Source: an uncultured Clostridia bacterium
Lineage (GTDB): Bacteria; Bacillota; Clostridia; Christensenellales; CAG-138
Assembly (NCBI GenBank): GCA_947168855.1
Contig: CAMVNO010000004.1
Coordinates: 1 to 64,000, forward strand
Direction of reading: 5' to 3'
Length of the DNA stretch: 64,000 nt
The notes beneath the pieces are model-generated. The model did not search any database and was not told the DNA's origin. It worked only from the letters and a program-made list of their open reading frames with translations. This document shows positions 44,264 to 53,766 of the stretch, piece after piece. Position 1 is the stretch's first letter; each line of letters starts with the position of its first letter. Position numbers and translations under genes: made by a program.

Positions 44264-44351
44264 TTATCCACATACATATGGTGCGAAACCCCCCTGTAAA
44301 TACAAGGATTGTGGATAAATCGGTGGATAAGGTGGAAAAGGAGCGTGGATA
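44264..44351. promoter_or_regulatory. DnaA-box cluster
   Basis: TTATCCACA (44264-44272) and TGTGGATAA (44310-44318) perfect; GGTGGATAA (44322-44330) one mismatch; CGTGGATAG (about 44344) two mismatches. Confidence 0.7.
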
Positions 44352-44463
44352 GTGTGTCCGAATTGTGAACGCGGCACGGCGCGTTCCGGTTCCTGTTTTT
44401 TCCTTGACAGGCAGCGGCTCTGCCCGTTACAATATAATCAGACAACTGCGCGGGAGGTGCGAT

Positions 44464-45576
44464 ATGGAACGGTTTTCGGATCTTTTGAAGGGCAAGCTTG
44501 CGTTCGGATGCATGCGCATGCAGCTGGACGCGAACGGCGAGGTGGACCTCGATAATTTCCGTGCGATGGTGGACTGCTACCTTCAGGCGGGATTCAACTA
44601 TTTCGACACGGCGCACGTCTATTACGACGGCAAGAGCGAACGCGCGCTCAGGGAAGCGCTTACGAGCCGCTATCCGCGCGAAAGCTATGTGCTCACGAAC
44701 AAGCTGACCTCAAGCTGCTTCGAGACCGAAGCGGACATCCTGCCGCTGTTTCAGACGCAGCTGGACCTGTGCGGCGTGGAGTATTTCGACTTTTATCTGA
44801 TCCATTCGGTGCTCGAAGGGAACTATCAAAAGTACACGGACTGTCACGCGTTCGAGATCGCGCAGGAGCTCAAAAAGCAGGGGAAGGTGAAACACGTCGG
44901 CATGTCGTTCCATGATTCGCCGGAATTTCTGGACCGTGTGCTCACCGAGCATCCGGAGCTCGAGGTTGTGCAGATCCAGTACAACTGGCTCGACCTCGAC
45001 GATCCGAACGTGCAGTCGCAGGCGTGCATGGACGTATGCAAAAAGCACGATAAGCCGGTGCTCGTCATGGAGCCGATCAAGGGCGGCGGTCTGGTGTTCC
45101 TGCCGGACGCGGCGCAGAGCAGGCTTTCCGCGCTGAACGAGGGCTCGCCCGCGGAGATCGCTCTGCGGTTTGTTGCGGAGCAGGAGCAGGTCGTGATGAT
45201 CCTTTCCGGCATGAACAATGTGGAGCAAATGCAGGAGAACATCACCTTCATGAAGGACCCGAAGCCGCTGTCCGAAGCGGCGCACCGGGCGATCGACGAG
45301 GTCCGCGGAATGATGCGCGCGCTGCCGCTCGTTGCCTGCACCGGCTGCCGCTACTGCACGGACGGCTGCCCGATGAACATCAATATCCCCGGCGTGTTCC
45401 GCTGCATCAACGACAGGATCAAGTTCCCGAATAAGCCCGGCAGCTCCTATGGCTGGTTGACCGGCAAGGGCGGCAAGGCGTCCGACTGCATCGAATGCGG
45501 TCAATGCGAGGATATCTGCCCGCAGCACCTTCCGATCCGCGATCTCTTAAAGCAGGCGGCGGAGCAGTTCGAGTAA
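44464..45576 (+). CDS. Aldo/keto reductase with C-terminal 4Fe-4S domain
   Basis: FGCMRMQLD...FDTAHVYYDGKSE; CTGCRYCTDGCP ... CIECGQCEDICPQHLP. Confidence 0.93.
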   Translation: MERFSDLLKGKLAFGCMRMQLDANGEVDLDNFRAMVDCYLQAGFNYFDTAHVYYDGKSERALREALTSRYPRESYVLTNKLTSSCFETEADILPLFQTQLDLCGVEYFDFYLIHSVLEGNYQKYTDCHAFEIAQELKKQGKVKHVGMSFHDSPEFLDRVLTEHPELEVVQIQYNWLDLDDPNVQSQACMDVCKKHDKPVLVMEPIKGGGLVFLPDAAQSRLSALNEGSPAEIALRFVAEQEQVVMILSGMNNVEQMQENITFMKDPKPLSEAAHRAIDEVRGMMRALPLVACTGCRYCTDGCPMNINIPGVFRCINDRIKFPNKPGSSYGWLTGKGGKASDCIECGQCEDICPQHLPIRDLLKQAAEQFE

Positions 45577-45580
45577 ACGA

Positions 45581-45608
45581 AAAAGAGCCTCCGGGGAGGC
45601 TCTTTTTT
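45581..45608. terminator. Bidirectional Rho-independent terminator
   Basis: AAAAGAGCCTCC GG GGAGGCTCTTTTTT. Confidence 0.85.
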
Positions 45609-45617
45609 GATGCGTTG

Positions 45618-46325
45618 TTATCTTCTGCGCGCGCGTCCCGCGAGCGACAGGAGCCGCAGCACGGTCACGAACGAGCCGAGCGCGGCAAGCACATAGGTCA
45701 TGGCTGCGGCGCGCAGCATCTTCTTTGCGCCGGGCAGTTCGTCATCCGCAAGATACCCGCCGTCCAGAAGCATATCGAGTCCGCGCTTCGACGCGTTAAA
45801 CTCGACCGGCAGGGTGATGAGCTGGAACAGCAGCACCATCACGTACAGCGCCACGCCGACGATCGCGATGTAATAGCCGATGTTGCCGGCGTTTTGTGCG
45901 ATCAGCGAAAGCAGCAGTCCGCCGATGACCATGATCGGTCCGAGCCGGCTGCCGATGTTTGCCGCGGGCAGGATCACGCTGCGGAAGCGCATGGGACCGT
46001 AATCCTCATTGTACTGCAGCACGTGCCCGATCTCGTGCGCGGCGACGGCGAGCGCGGAGACCGAGCTCGATCCGTAAACCGCCTCGGACAGCCCCACGAC
46101 CTGATTCTTCGGATCGAAATGGTCGGTCAGGCTTCCCGAAACCTGCTCGACCGGAAGACTGAGCCCGTTCCGGTACAAAAGCTCCTGCGCCAGCCCGGCG
46201 CCGGTCACGCCCTTTCTTGCGGGAACCTGCGCGTACTTTCTGAATACGCTGCTCACGCGTCCCTGCGCGATCAGCGAAAGCAGCATGACGGCGATCGCCA
46301 AAAAATAATACAAATAACCTTCCAT
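45618..46325 (-). CDS. YugP-like neutral zinc metallopeptidase
   Basis: MEGYLYYFLAIAVMLLSLIAQ; SALAVAAHEIGHVLQYNEDY; multi-TM. Confidence 0.9.
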   Translation of the reverse strand: MEGYLYYFLAIAVMLLSLIAQGRVSSVFRKYAQVPARKGVTGAGLAQELLYRNGLSLPVEQVSGSLTDHFDPKNQVVGLSEAVYGSSSVSALAVAAHEIGHVLQYNEDYGPMRFRSVILPAANIGSRLGPIMVIGGLLLSLIAQNAGNIGYYIAIVGVALYVMVLLFQLITLPVEFNASKRGLDMLLDGGYLADDELPGAKKMLRAAAMTYVLAALGSFVTVLRLLSLAGRARRR

Positions 46326-46449
46326 ATTTTTATTATAGCGCATCGGGTCCGAAAAAACCATCGCCAATCGTGAAAAAACTGTAAGCTTTCTGCAAAAAAC
46401 CGCCGGGAAACAACTTGTTCCCCGGCGGTCCGATTCCCCCCGAAACGGT

Positions 46450-48228
46450 TTATCTTGCAAACAGAACGGTGCTCAGCTTGCCGTAGTACTGCGTCGTCTG
46501 CGTGATGTTGTCCTGACCCGTTTGGTTAATGTATTGCCGTCTCCAATACGCGACAAAATCGCAAACGTAGTTATAGATCTCTTCGAGCGTTGCCTTGGAA
46601 TTGCCATCGGTATCCGCCGACATGCCGCCTTCGACGTACGATCCGCTCGGATATTCGCAGCCCATGCCTTCCACAATGCCCGCCGTAAACACGCCGAAGG
46701 ACAGACCGCTCGTAAAGGAGAGCGACGACGACGTCTGATCGTATCTGGCGGCGGTCAGGACCGTGAACTTGCTCTGCGCCAGTTCGCCCAGCTTCTGCGT
46801 TGCCGAGAACTCCGCTTCCGATTCGTCCGTAAACGTGTAACCGGTGAACGCGTCGACCACGCTCTGATTGAACTGATCCAGCGCTTCTTCGTCGTTTGCC
46901 GCATCGCCGTTCTTATGGATCGACGCGCCGGAGAAGCAGCTGTCCAGCATTACGACAACCTTGCCCTTGAACGCGGACAGCGCGGTCGCAAGCTCATCCG
47001 TCCGGATATAGTTTTTGTCTATCGTGCAGAGCGCGCCCTGATATGAGCCCATATAGTTGTTCGCGCCGTGTCCGGAATAGTAGAAATACAGTACGTCATA
47101 GCTCTTCGAGCTCTTGGCATAGGCGGCGATCGCCTTGGTGATATCGCTCTTTGTCGCGTCCGGCAGCTTCTTGATCTTATACTTGGAGCGAAGTCCGCCC
47201 AGCATGCCCGCCATTGCCTTCATGTCGTTCAGGCAGCCGGACAGCGTTCCGTCGCTGTAGTTTTCCTCGCCGACCAGGATCGCAAAATACTGCGGAACGG
47301 TCAGCTTGGCGGAAGAGGTCTTGACGCTGCCCTGCGCGTTCTTCACCACGCAGCGATACAGTCTGCCGTCCATGGCGCGGGTCGTCTTGATCGAAAACGT
47401 CGCCTTGTTGTATCCCGTCTCGGTGCATTTCACCCAGGTCTTGCCTGCGTCGTCGCTGTACTGCCACTGGTACTTCATGCCGGTGCCGCACGCTTCCACC
47501 GTGAACTTCGCCTTCAGCCCGACTGCCGCTTTCTTGGCCGCGGGCTGCGCGACGATCGCGGGCTTGACGCCGGAAACGGTCAGTCTCGCGCCCTTCGACT
47601 TGGTGCTGCCGACGGAGTTCTTCACAACGCAACGGTACAGGCTGCCGTTGTTCTTTTCGCTGCCCTTGACCTTCAGGCTTGCGCTCGTCTTATCCTTGAT
47701 ATTCTTCCAGGTCTCGCCGTTGTCGTTCGAGATCTGCCATTGATAGCTCTTTCCGGTTCCGCCCGCAGCGACCTTGAATGTGACCGACTTGCCGGCGGCG
47801 ACCTTCTGCGCCGAAGGCTGCGTCAGGATCCTCGGCTTCACGCCGGAGACCGTCAGCCGGACCTTCTTGGAGGTGACGCTGCTGCTGCCGCTCTTCACGA
47901 TGCAGCGATACAGATTGCCGTTGTTCTTCGCGGTTGCCTCGACCTTGGCGCTCGCGCTCGTCATGCCGCTCCAGTTCTTCCACGTCTTGCCGTTATCCTT
48001 GCTGTACTGCCACTGATAGGCGCTTGCGCCGCTCGCGGTTACACGGAACGTTGCGGTCTTGCCAACGGCAACCGTCACGTTGGTCGGCTGCTTGGTGATG
48101 GTCGGCGCAGAATACACCGTTCCCGTAAGGGCGGTGTGTACATCCGCGTCCGCAGACTGCATGCCGAACGGCAGCAGCGCAAGGCACATGCACAGCGCAA
48201 AGATAAATGCCAATGCCCGTTTTTTCAT
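46450..48228 (-). CDS. Secreted caspase-like (peptidase C14) protein with three N-terminal Ig-like domains
   Basis: Signal MKKRALAFIFALCMCLALLPFGMQSADA; YFAILVGEENY...LNDMKAM; DVLYFYYSGHGAN; VVVMLDSCFSGASIH. Confidence 0.9.
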   Translation of the reverse strand: MKKRALAFIFALCMCLALLPFGMQSADADVHTALTGTVYSAPTITKQPTNVTVAVGKTATFRVTASGASAYQWQYSKDNGKTWKNWSGMTSASAKVEATAKNNGNLYRCIVKSGSSSVTSKKVRLTVSGVKPRILTQPSAQKVAAGKSVTFKVAAGGTGKSYQWQISNDNGETWKNIKDKTSASLKVKGSEKNNGSLYRCVVKNSVGSTKSKGARLTVSGVKPAIVAQPAAKKAAVGLKAKFTVEACGTGMKYQWQYSDDAGKTWVKCTETGYNKATFSIKTTRAMDGRLYRCVVKNAQGSVKTSSAKLTVPQYFAILVGEENYSDGTLSGCLNDMKAMAGMLGGLRSKYKIKKLPDATKSDITKAIAAYAKSSKSYDVLYFYYSGHGANNYMGSYQGALCTIDKNYIRTDELATALSAFKGKVVVMLDSCFSGASIHKNGDAANDEEALDQFNQSVVDAFTGYTFTDESEAEFSATQKLGELAQSKFTVLTAARYDQTSSSLSFTSGLSFGVFTAGIVEGMGCEYPSGSYVEGGMSADTDGNSKATLEEIYNYVCDFVAYWRRQYINQTGQDNITQTTQYYGKLSTVLFAR

Positions 48229-48494
48229 GATAAGTCCTCCCCTCAATCATTATGGATCCGATCCGGACTGGGCGACGCCGTCGTGACAGGTCGGCGTTTT
48301 CCCCCGTGCGTTTTCCAATATCTTCTACTATTATACGTACCCCCCTTGGGAAAGTCAAGAATCGATCGGCATTTTATCCGATATCCGGCGCGGCAAATTC
48401 CTTGCTTTTCCCGATCAAAATCCCGTTGCAAATCACGGAAAATATGGTATAATGCTCTTTACAATACGGAAAAGACCTTTCGGGAGGCAGATAT

Positions 48495-49877
48495 ATGCAG
48501 TATTTGAAGCTCAGGGATATTCAAAAGGCGCCGGAACAATACGTCGGCGCGATCACCGTGTGCGGCTGGGTCCGCACCGTGCGCGAAGGCAAGGCGTTCG
48601 GCTTTATCGAGCTGAACGACGGCACCTCGTTCCGCCCCGTGCAGATCGTGTACCCGAACGACGAGCGCAAGCTCGGCAAGGGACTCACCACCGGCTGCGC
48701 GATCGTCGTCGACGGCGAACTTCTTCTGACGCCGGACGCGCCGCAGCCGTTCGAGATCCACGCAAGCGCGATCGTGATCGAGGGCGAATGCCCGCCGGAC
48801 TATCCGATGCAGAAAAAGCGCCACACGCTGGAGTACCTTCGCACCATGCAGACGCTGCGTCCGCGCACCAATACGTTCCTTGCGACGTTCCGCGTACGCT
48901 CGGTCGTTGCGGCGGCGATCCACGAATTCTTCCAGGACCGCGGCTTCGTGTATGTGCACACGCCGATTTTGACCAACGCGGACTGCGAGGGCCGCGGCGA
49001 GATGTTCCAGGTCACAACGCTCGACCTTGAAAACCTGCCCCGCACCGAGGACGGCAAGGTCGACTATTCGCAGGACTTTTTCAAAAAGCCCGTGCATCTA
49101 AGTGGTTCCGGTCAGCTCTACGGCGAGGCGTTCGCGCTGGCGTTCCGCGACATCTACACCTTCGGACCGACGTTCCGCGCGGAATACTCCTTCACCGCCC
49201 GCCACGCGAGCGAGTTCTGGATGATCGAGCCGGAGATGGCGTTCTGCGATCTCGAGGGCGATATGGACGTCGCCGAAGCGATGGTCAAGTACATCATTCA
49301 GACGGTGCTCGACCGCTGCCCCGCGGAGATGGAATTCTTCAACAAGTTCGTGGACAAGGGGCTTCTTTCGCGGCTTGACAACGTGCTGAACAACGAGTTC
49401 AAGCGCCTTTCCTACACCGAAGCGATCGAGATCCTCAAAAACTCCGGCGAGCACTTTGAGTACCCGGTCGAGTGGGGCGTCGATCTGCAGAGCGAGCACG
49501 AGCGCTACATCACCGAGAAGGTCTTCGGAAAGCCGGTGTTTTTGACCGACTACCCGAAGGAGATCAAGAGCTTCTATATGCGCCAGAACGACGACGGCAA
49601 GACCGTCGCGGCGGCGGATCTGCTGGTTCCGGGCGTCGGCGAGATCATCGGCGGCAGTCAGCGCGAGGAGCGCTATGACGTGCTCGACGCGCGCTGCAAG
49701 GAGCTCGGCATGGACATGAGCGAGTACCAGTGGTTCCTCGATCTACGGAAGTACGGCGGCGTCAAGCACGCGGGCTTCGGGCTCGGCTTCGAGCGCATGG
49801 TCATGTACCTCACGGGCATGCAGAACATCCGCGACGTACTGCCCTTCCCGCGCACCGCGGCGAATCTGGAAATGTAA
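48495..49877 (+). CDS. asnS: Asparaginyl-tRNA synthetase
   Basis: [82 protein letters not shown]. Confidence 0.95.
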   Translation: MQYLKLRDIQKAPEQYVGAITVCGWVRTVREGKAFGFIELNDGTSFRPVQIVYPNDERKLGKGLTTGCAIVVDGELLLTPDAPQPFEIHASAIVIEGECPPDYPMQKKRHTLEYLRTMQTLRPRTNTFLATFRVRSVVAAAIHEFFQDRGFVYVHTPILTNADCEGRGEMFQVTTLDLENLPRTEDGKVDYSQDFFKKPVHLSGSGQLYGEAFALAFRDIYTFGPTFRAEYSFTARHASEFWMIEPEMAFCDLEGDMDVAEAMVKYIIQTVLDRCPAEMEFFNKFVDKGLLSRLDNVLNNEFKRLSYTEAIEILKNSGEHFEYPVEWGVDLQSEHERYITEKVFGKPVFLTDYPKEIKSFYMRQNDDGKTVAAADLLVPGVGEIIGGSQREERYDVLDARCKELGMDMSEYQWFLDLRKYGGVKHAGFGLGFERMVMYLTGMQNIRDVLPFPRTAANLEM

Positions 49878-49890
49878 AACAGCATACGGC

Positions 49891-49917
49891 AAAACCGCCC
49901 TTTCCGGGCGGTTTTTT
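49891..49917. terminator. Rho-independent terminator
   Basis: AAAACCGCCC TTTCC GGGCGGTTTTTT. Confidence 0.85.
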
Positions 49918-49927
49918 GTGTGCTTTG

Positions 49928-51832
49928 TTATGCGTTCTTCTGCTGTTCTTCGAGGCGCTGACGCTCCCTTTCGAACTGCAGCGTGTAGAGCGAATAGTAT
50001 CTGCCCTTCTTTGCGAGCAGCGCCTGATGCGTGCCCTGCTCGATGATCTCGCCGCGCCGCAGAACGATGATGTTGTCCGCGTGCTGGATCGTCGACAACC
50101 GGTGCGCCACGATCAGCATGGTGCCGATGTTCATCATCTTCTCCAGCGAATCCTGAATGAGGACCTCGGTTTCGGTGTCGATGTTCGCGGTCGCCTCGTC
50201 GAGGATCATCACCGCGGGCTTATGGATGATGGTCCGCGCAAAGCTCAGAAGCTGCCGCTGTCCCGCCGAGAAGTTGTTGCCGCGCTCGCGCACGACCTCG
50301 TCGAGCCCGTTTTCGAGCCGGTCGATGAAATGATCCGCGTTGACGTAGCGGCACGCTTCCCTGATCTCGTCGTCGTCTATGCCTTCAAGCCCTAAAAGGA
50401 TGTTGCTGCGGATCGTGCCGGAGAACAGGAACACGTCCTGCAGCATCTGTCCGAAATGCTTCCTGAGCGAAGCCGTTTTGATCCTGCGGATGTCGACGCC
50501 GTCGATCAGGATCTCGCCCTTCTGGAACTCGTAGTTGCGGCAGATCAGCGACAGGATCGTCGTCTTGCCGGAGCCGGTCGCGCCGACGAACGCCACGGTC
50601 TCGTTCGGATTGACATGGAACGAGACGTCCTTCAGCACCCATTCGTCCGGGATATAGCTGAACCAGACATGCCGGAATTCGATCTCACCGCGGACCTCGT
50701 TAAGCTCGATCGCGTCCGGCGCGTCCTGAAGCTTCGGTTCGATGTCCATGATCGTGAAGACCTTTTCGGCGCTTGCGAACGCGGACTGCAGCCAGTTGAA
50801 CTGCTCGGCGAGGTTCTGGATCGGGTTATAGAACTTGTTGATGTACATATAGAAGCTGACGATCGTGCCGACCTCCAGCGTCTGTCCGAGGAACGATGTG
50901 CCGTCGAGATACCCCTTGCCGCCGAGGAAGAACAGACACAGCACGGAGCTGATATAGAGCATGTACACGAGCGGGCGGAAGATGCCGAAGACCAGGATCT
51001 GTTCGCGCTTTGCCTTGCCGAGCCCGTTGCTCTTCTCCGTAAAATCGCGCAGCTTTTCGTGTTCGCGATTGAAGATCTGCGTGATCTTGATGCCGGAAAG
51101 ATTCTCGGAAAGATACGTATTGATGTCCGTCGTGCGGTCCTTGACGCGGCGGTAGGCGCGGCGGGCGAACTTCCGGAAGATCACCGTGAACAGCACGATG
51201 AACGGCACGAAGCACAATACCATCAGCGTCAGCTCGTAGTTCAGCGCAACCATCGCGGCGAACACGCCGACGATCACAAACAGGTTCTTCACAAGGTTGA
51301 CGAGCAGGGATGTGAACATCAGCGAGATCGCGTTCGTGTCGTTGGTCACGCGCGTGACGAGCTTGCCGACCGGCATGGCGTTCATCTGCTCATGCGAGAG
51401 CGACTCGATGTGCGTGAACAGGTCCTCACGCATGACGGAGATGATCCTTTGTCCCACCTTCTGCAGCACGATCGCCTGCACATAGGTGCAGACCATCGAC
51501 ACGATCAGAATGCCCGCATAGACCGCGACGAGCACGAAAAGCTCCTTCAGCGCAAAGTCCGCGCGGATCAGTCCCGTGATCCTGCCGACCAGCAGCGGGG
51601 AAACGATGTCGTAGGCGATGCCGACGAGCACGATGAACCCGACGAAAATAAACTTGCCCGCGTACGGCCTGGCGTAGCGCATGAGGCGTTTGACGATCTC
51701 GCTGTCCTTCATGTGCCGGTCAAAGCCGATCGCCTGTTTTTTGTCCTTGATCATGGCGAACGCAACGATCAGAATGACGGAGATCAGGCCGATGATGCCG
51801 CCGACCAGAAGCAGAGGATAGTATTCGTGCAT
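49928..51832 (-). CDS. ABC transporter, fused permease/ATPase
   Basis: VAFVGATGSGKTTILSLICR; FSAGQRQLLSFARTIIHKPAVMILDEATANID. Confidence 0.94.
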   Translation of the reverse strand: MHEYYPLLLVGGIIGLISVILIVAFAMIKDKKQAIGFDRHMKDSEIVKRLMRYARPYAGKFIFVGFIVLVGIAYDIVSPLLVGRITGLIRADFALKELFVLVAVYAGILIVSMVCTYVQAIVLQKVGQRIISVMREDLFTHIESLSHEQMNAMPVGKLVTRVTNDTNAISLMFTSLLVNLVKNLFVIVGVFAAMVALNYELTLMVLCFVPFIVLFTVIFRKFARRAYRRVKDRTTDINTYLSENLSGIKITQIFNREHEKLRDFTEKSNGLGKAKREQILVFGIFRPLVYMLYISSVLCLFFLGGKGYLDGTSFLGQTLEVGTIVSFYMYINKFYNPIQNLAEQFNWLQSAFASAEKVFTIMDIEPKLQDAPDAIELNEVRGEIEFRHVWFSYIPDEWVLKDVSFHVNPNETVAFVGATGSGKTTILSLICRNYEFQKGEILIDGVDIRRIKTASLRKHFGQMLQDVFLFSGTIRSNILLGLEGIDDDEIREACRYVNADHFIDRLENGLDEVVRERGNNFSAGQRQLLSFARTIIHKPAVMILDEATANIDTETEVLIQDSLEKMMNIGTMLIVAHRLSTIQHADNIIVLRRGEIIEQGTHQALLAKKGRYYSLYTLQFERERQRLEEQQKNA

Positions 51833-51845
51833 GTCCGTCACCTCC

Positions 51846-53618
51846 TTACGCGTTCGCGGCTTCTTCGAGCCGCTGCAGTTCGACCATGTGCGCGTACGCG
51901 GGGCAGGTCTCCATGAGCTCGTCATGGCTGCCGACCGCCTTTACACGTCCGTCGTCGATAAAGATCAGCTTGTCAAGATCGCGGACCGTGGAGATGCGGT
52001 GCGCGATCAGGATCGTCGTTCTGCCCTTGCGGCTTTCCCTGAGGTTCTTCAGAATGACCTTTTCGGTGTCGGTGTCGACCGCGGAAACGGAGTCGTCGAG
52101 GATCAGGATCGGCGCGTTCTTCATCAGCGCCCGCGCAATCGAGATACGCTGCTTCTGCCCGCCGGAAACCGTAACGCCGCGTTCGCCGAGGACCGTCGTA
52201 TATCCGTCGCGGAAATCGACGATGTTCGAATGCACGTCGGAAAGCTGCGCCGCAAGCTCCACCGCTTCCTCGTTCAGCTCGTCGTATGCAAAATTGATGT
52301 TGTTCGCAATCGTGTCGGAGAACAGGAAATTATCCTGCGGAACGTACGCGCACGCCTCGCGCACCGAGCGGATCGACACGTCGGTGACGTCGTGCCCGTC
52401 GATGAACAGCGTCCCTTTCGGCACGTTGTAGGTGCGCAGAATGAGATCGACCAGCGTCGTTTTGCCCGCGCCGGTCTTGCCGATCAGACCCACGCTTTCG
52501 CCCGGCTCGATCCTGAACGACACGTCCTCCAGCGCGTTGAACTCGCCGTCCGGGTAGCGGAAGGACAGATGCTTAAACTCGATCCCGCCCCGAATGCCGG
52601 AAAGCTCCTCCGCATTCGGTTCGTCGTGCACCGTGATCTCCGCCTCCAGAAGCTCGGAAACGCGCTTCATCGACGCCTTGCCGCGCGCGCTCTTTTCGAT
52701 CAGCATCGACACCGCCATGACCGGCCATACGACCGAGGTGAAGTACGCGATATATTCCACGAGCTGTCCGGCGTTGAACCGCTTCTCATAAACGAGCCAG
52801 CCGCCGTAGCCGAGGATCACGCAGATGACCGTCTCGACCAGCAGCACGATAAAGACGTGCATCAGCGTTGAAATGCGGGTGTAATCGACGTTCGTGTCCT
52901 CGTTTTCAACGTTGAGCTTTCGGAACGACATGAGCTCATGCAGCTCCTTCACGAACGCCTTGATCACCGCAAAGCCGGAAAAGCTCTCCTGCGCAAAATC
53001 GCTCAGGTTCGAGAACGCGCGCTGACGGACCTCCCATTTTTTCATCATCGCCTTGCCCATGAATACGCCGATCAGCAGGAGCAGGCCGAGCGGGATCAGC
53101 GTCAGAAGCGTCAGCCGGATGTCCATGCGCCACATCTTCACGAACGCCAACACGCCCAGAAACGCCGCGTCGAAGAACATCAGCAGTCCGTCGCCGAAGC
53201 ACTCCTGGATCGTGTCGAGGTCGTTGGTAAAGAGGCTCATCAGGTTGCCGACCTTGTTGACCTGGTAGTATTCGCGCGAAAGGTCCTTGCAGTGGTCGAA
53301 CATCCTGATGCGCAGATCCGTCTCGACGCGGATCGCCGAACCGAAGAAGCAGACGCGCCACAAAAAGCGCCCGACGACCATCACCGCGACGATCCAGACG
53401 ACCGGCAGACAGATGCGATCCAGCAGAAAGTCCGTGTTGAACGGAACCATGCCGCCGCGATAGAGTACCTGCCCCTCGTTGAGCCCGTTGATCAGCATCC
53501 GATACAGCTCCGGGATGATCAGCTGCACGTAATCGACCAGGATCAGCGCGATCGCGCCCAGGAGCAGTCTCGGCGCGTATTTCAGATAATATCGATTGAT
53601 GTGTTTTCCGAATATCAA
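51846..53618 (-). CDS. ABC transporter, fused permease/ATPase (probable heterodimer partner)
   Basis: VGLIGKTGAGKTTLVDLILR; VSGGQKQRISIARALMKNAPILILDDSVSAVD. Confidence 0.94.
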   Translation of the reverse strand: MIFGKHINRYYLKYAPRLLLGAIALILVDYVQLIIPELYRMLINGLNEGQVLYRGGMVPFNTDFLLDRICLPVVWIVAVMVVGRFLWRVCFFGSAIRVETDLRIRMFDHCKDLSREYYQVNKVGNLMSLFTNDLDTIQECFGDGLLMFFDAAFLGVLAFVKMWRMDIRLTLLTLIPLGLLLLIGVFMGKAMMKKWEVRQRAFSNLSDFAQESFSGFAVIKAFVKELHELMSFRKLNVENEDTNVDYTRISTLMHVFIVLLVETVICVILGYGGWLVYEKRFNAGQLVEYIAYFTSVVWPVMAVSMLIEKSARGKASMKRVSELLEAEITVHDEPNAEELSGIRGGIEFKHLSFRYPDGEFNALEDVSFRIEPGESVGLIGKTGAGKTTLVDLILRTYNVPKGTLFIDGHDVTDVSIRSVREACAYVPQDNFLFSDTIANNINFAYDELNEEAVELAAQLSDVHSNIVDFRDGYTTVLGERGVTVSGGQKQRISIARALMKNAPILILDDSVSAVDTDTEKVILKNLRESRKGRTTILIAHRISTVRDLDKLIFIDDGRVKAVGSHDELMETCPAYAHMVELQRLEEAANA

Positions 53619-53729
53619 GGTCCCGTACCTCTTTTTTCTTGTCCTGTATCCTCATTATAAAGGAGTGCCGCGCAAAAAGCAACCGGTTTTTGTATCCACT
53701 GGAAACAATATCCGGCTCCGCGCGAAAAA

Positions 53730-53751
53730 GCGGAAGCCCTTCGGCTTCCGC
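53730..53751 (-). terminator. Terminator downstream of pepF
   Basis: GCGGAAGCC CTTC GGCTTCCGC with T-run on the minus strand. Confidence 0.7.
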
Positions 53752-53766
53752 TCGGCTTTGCGTTCG

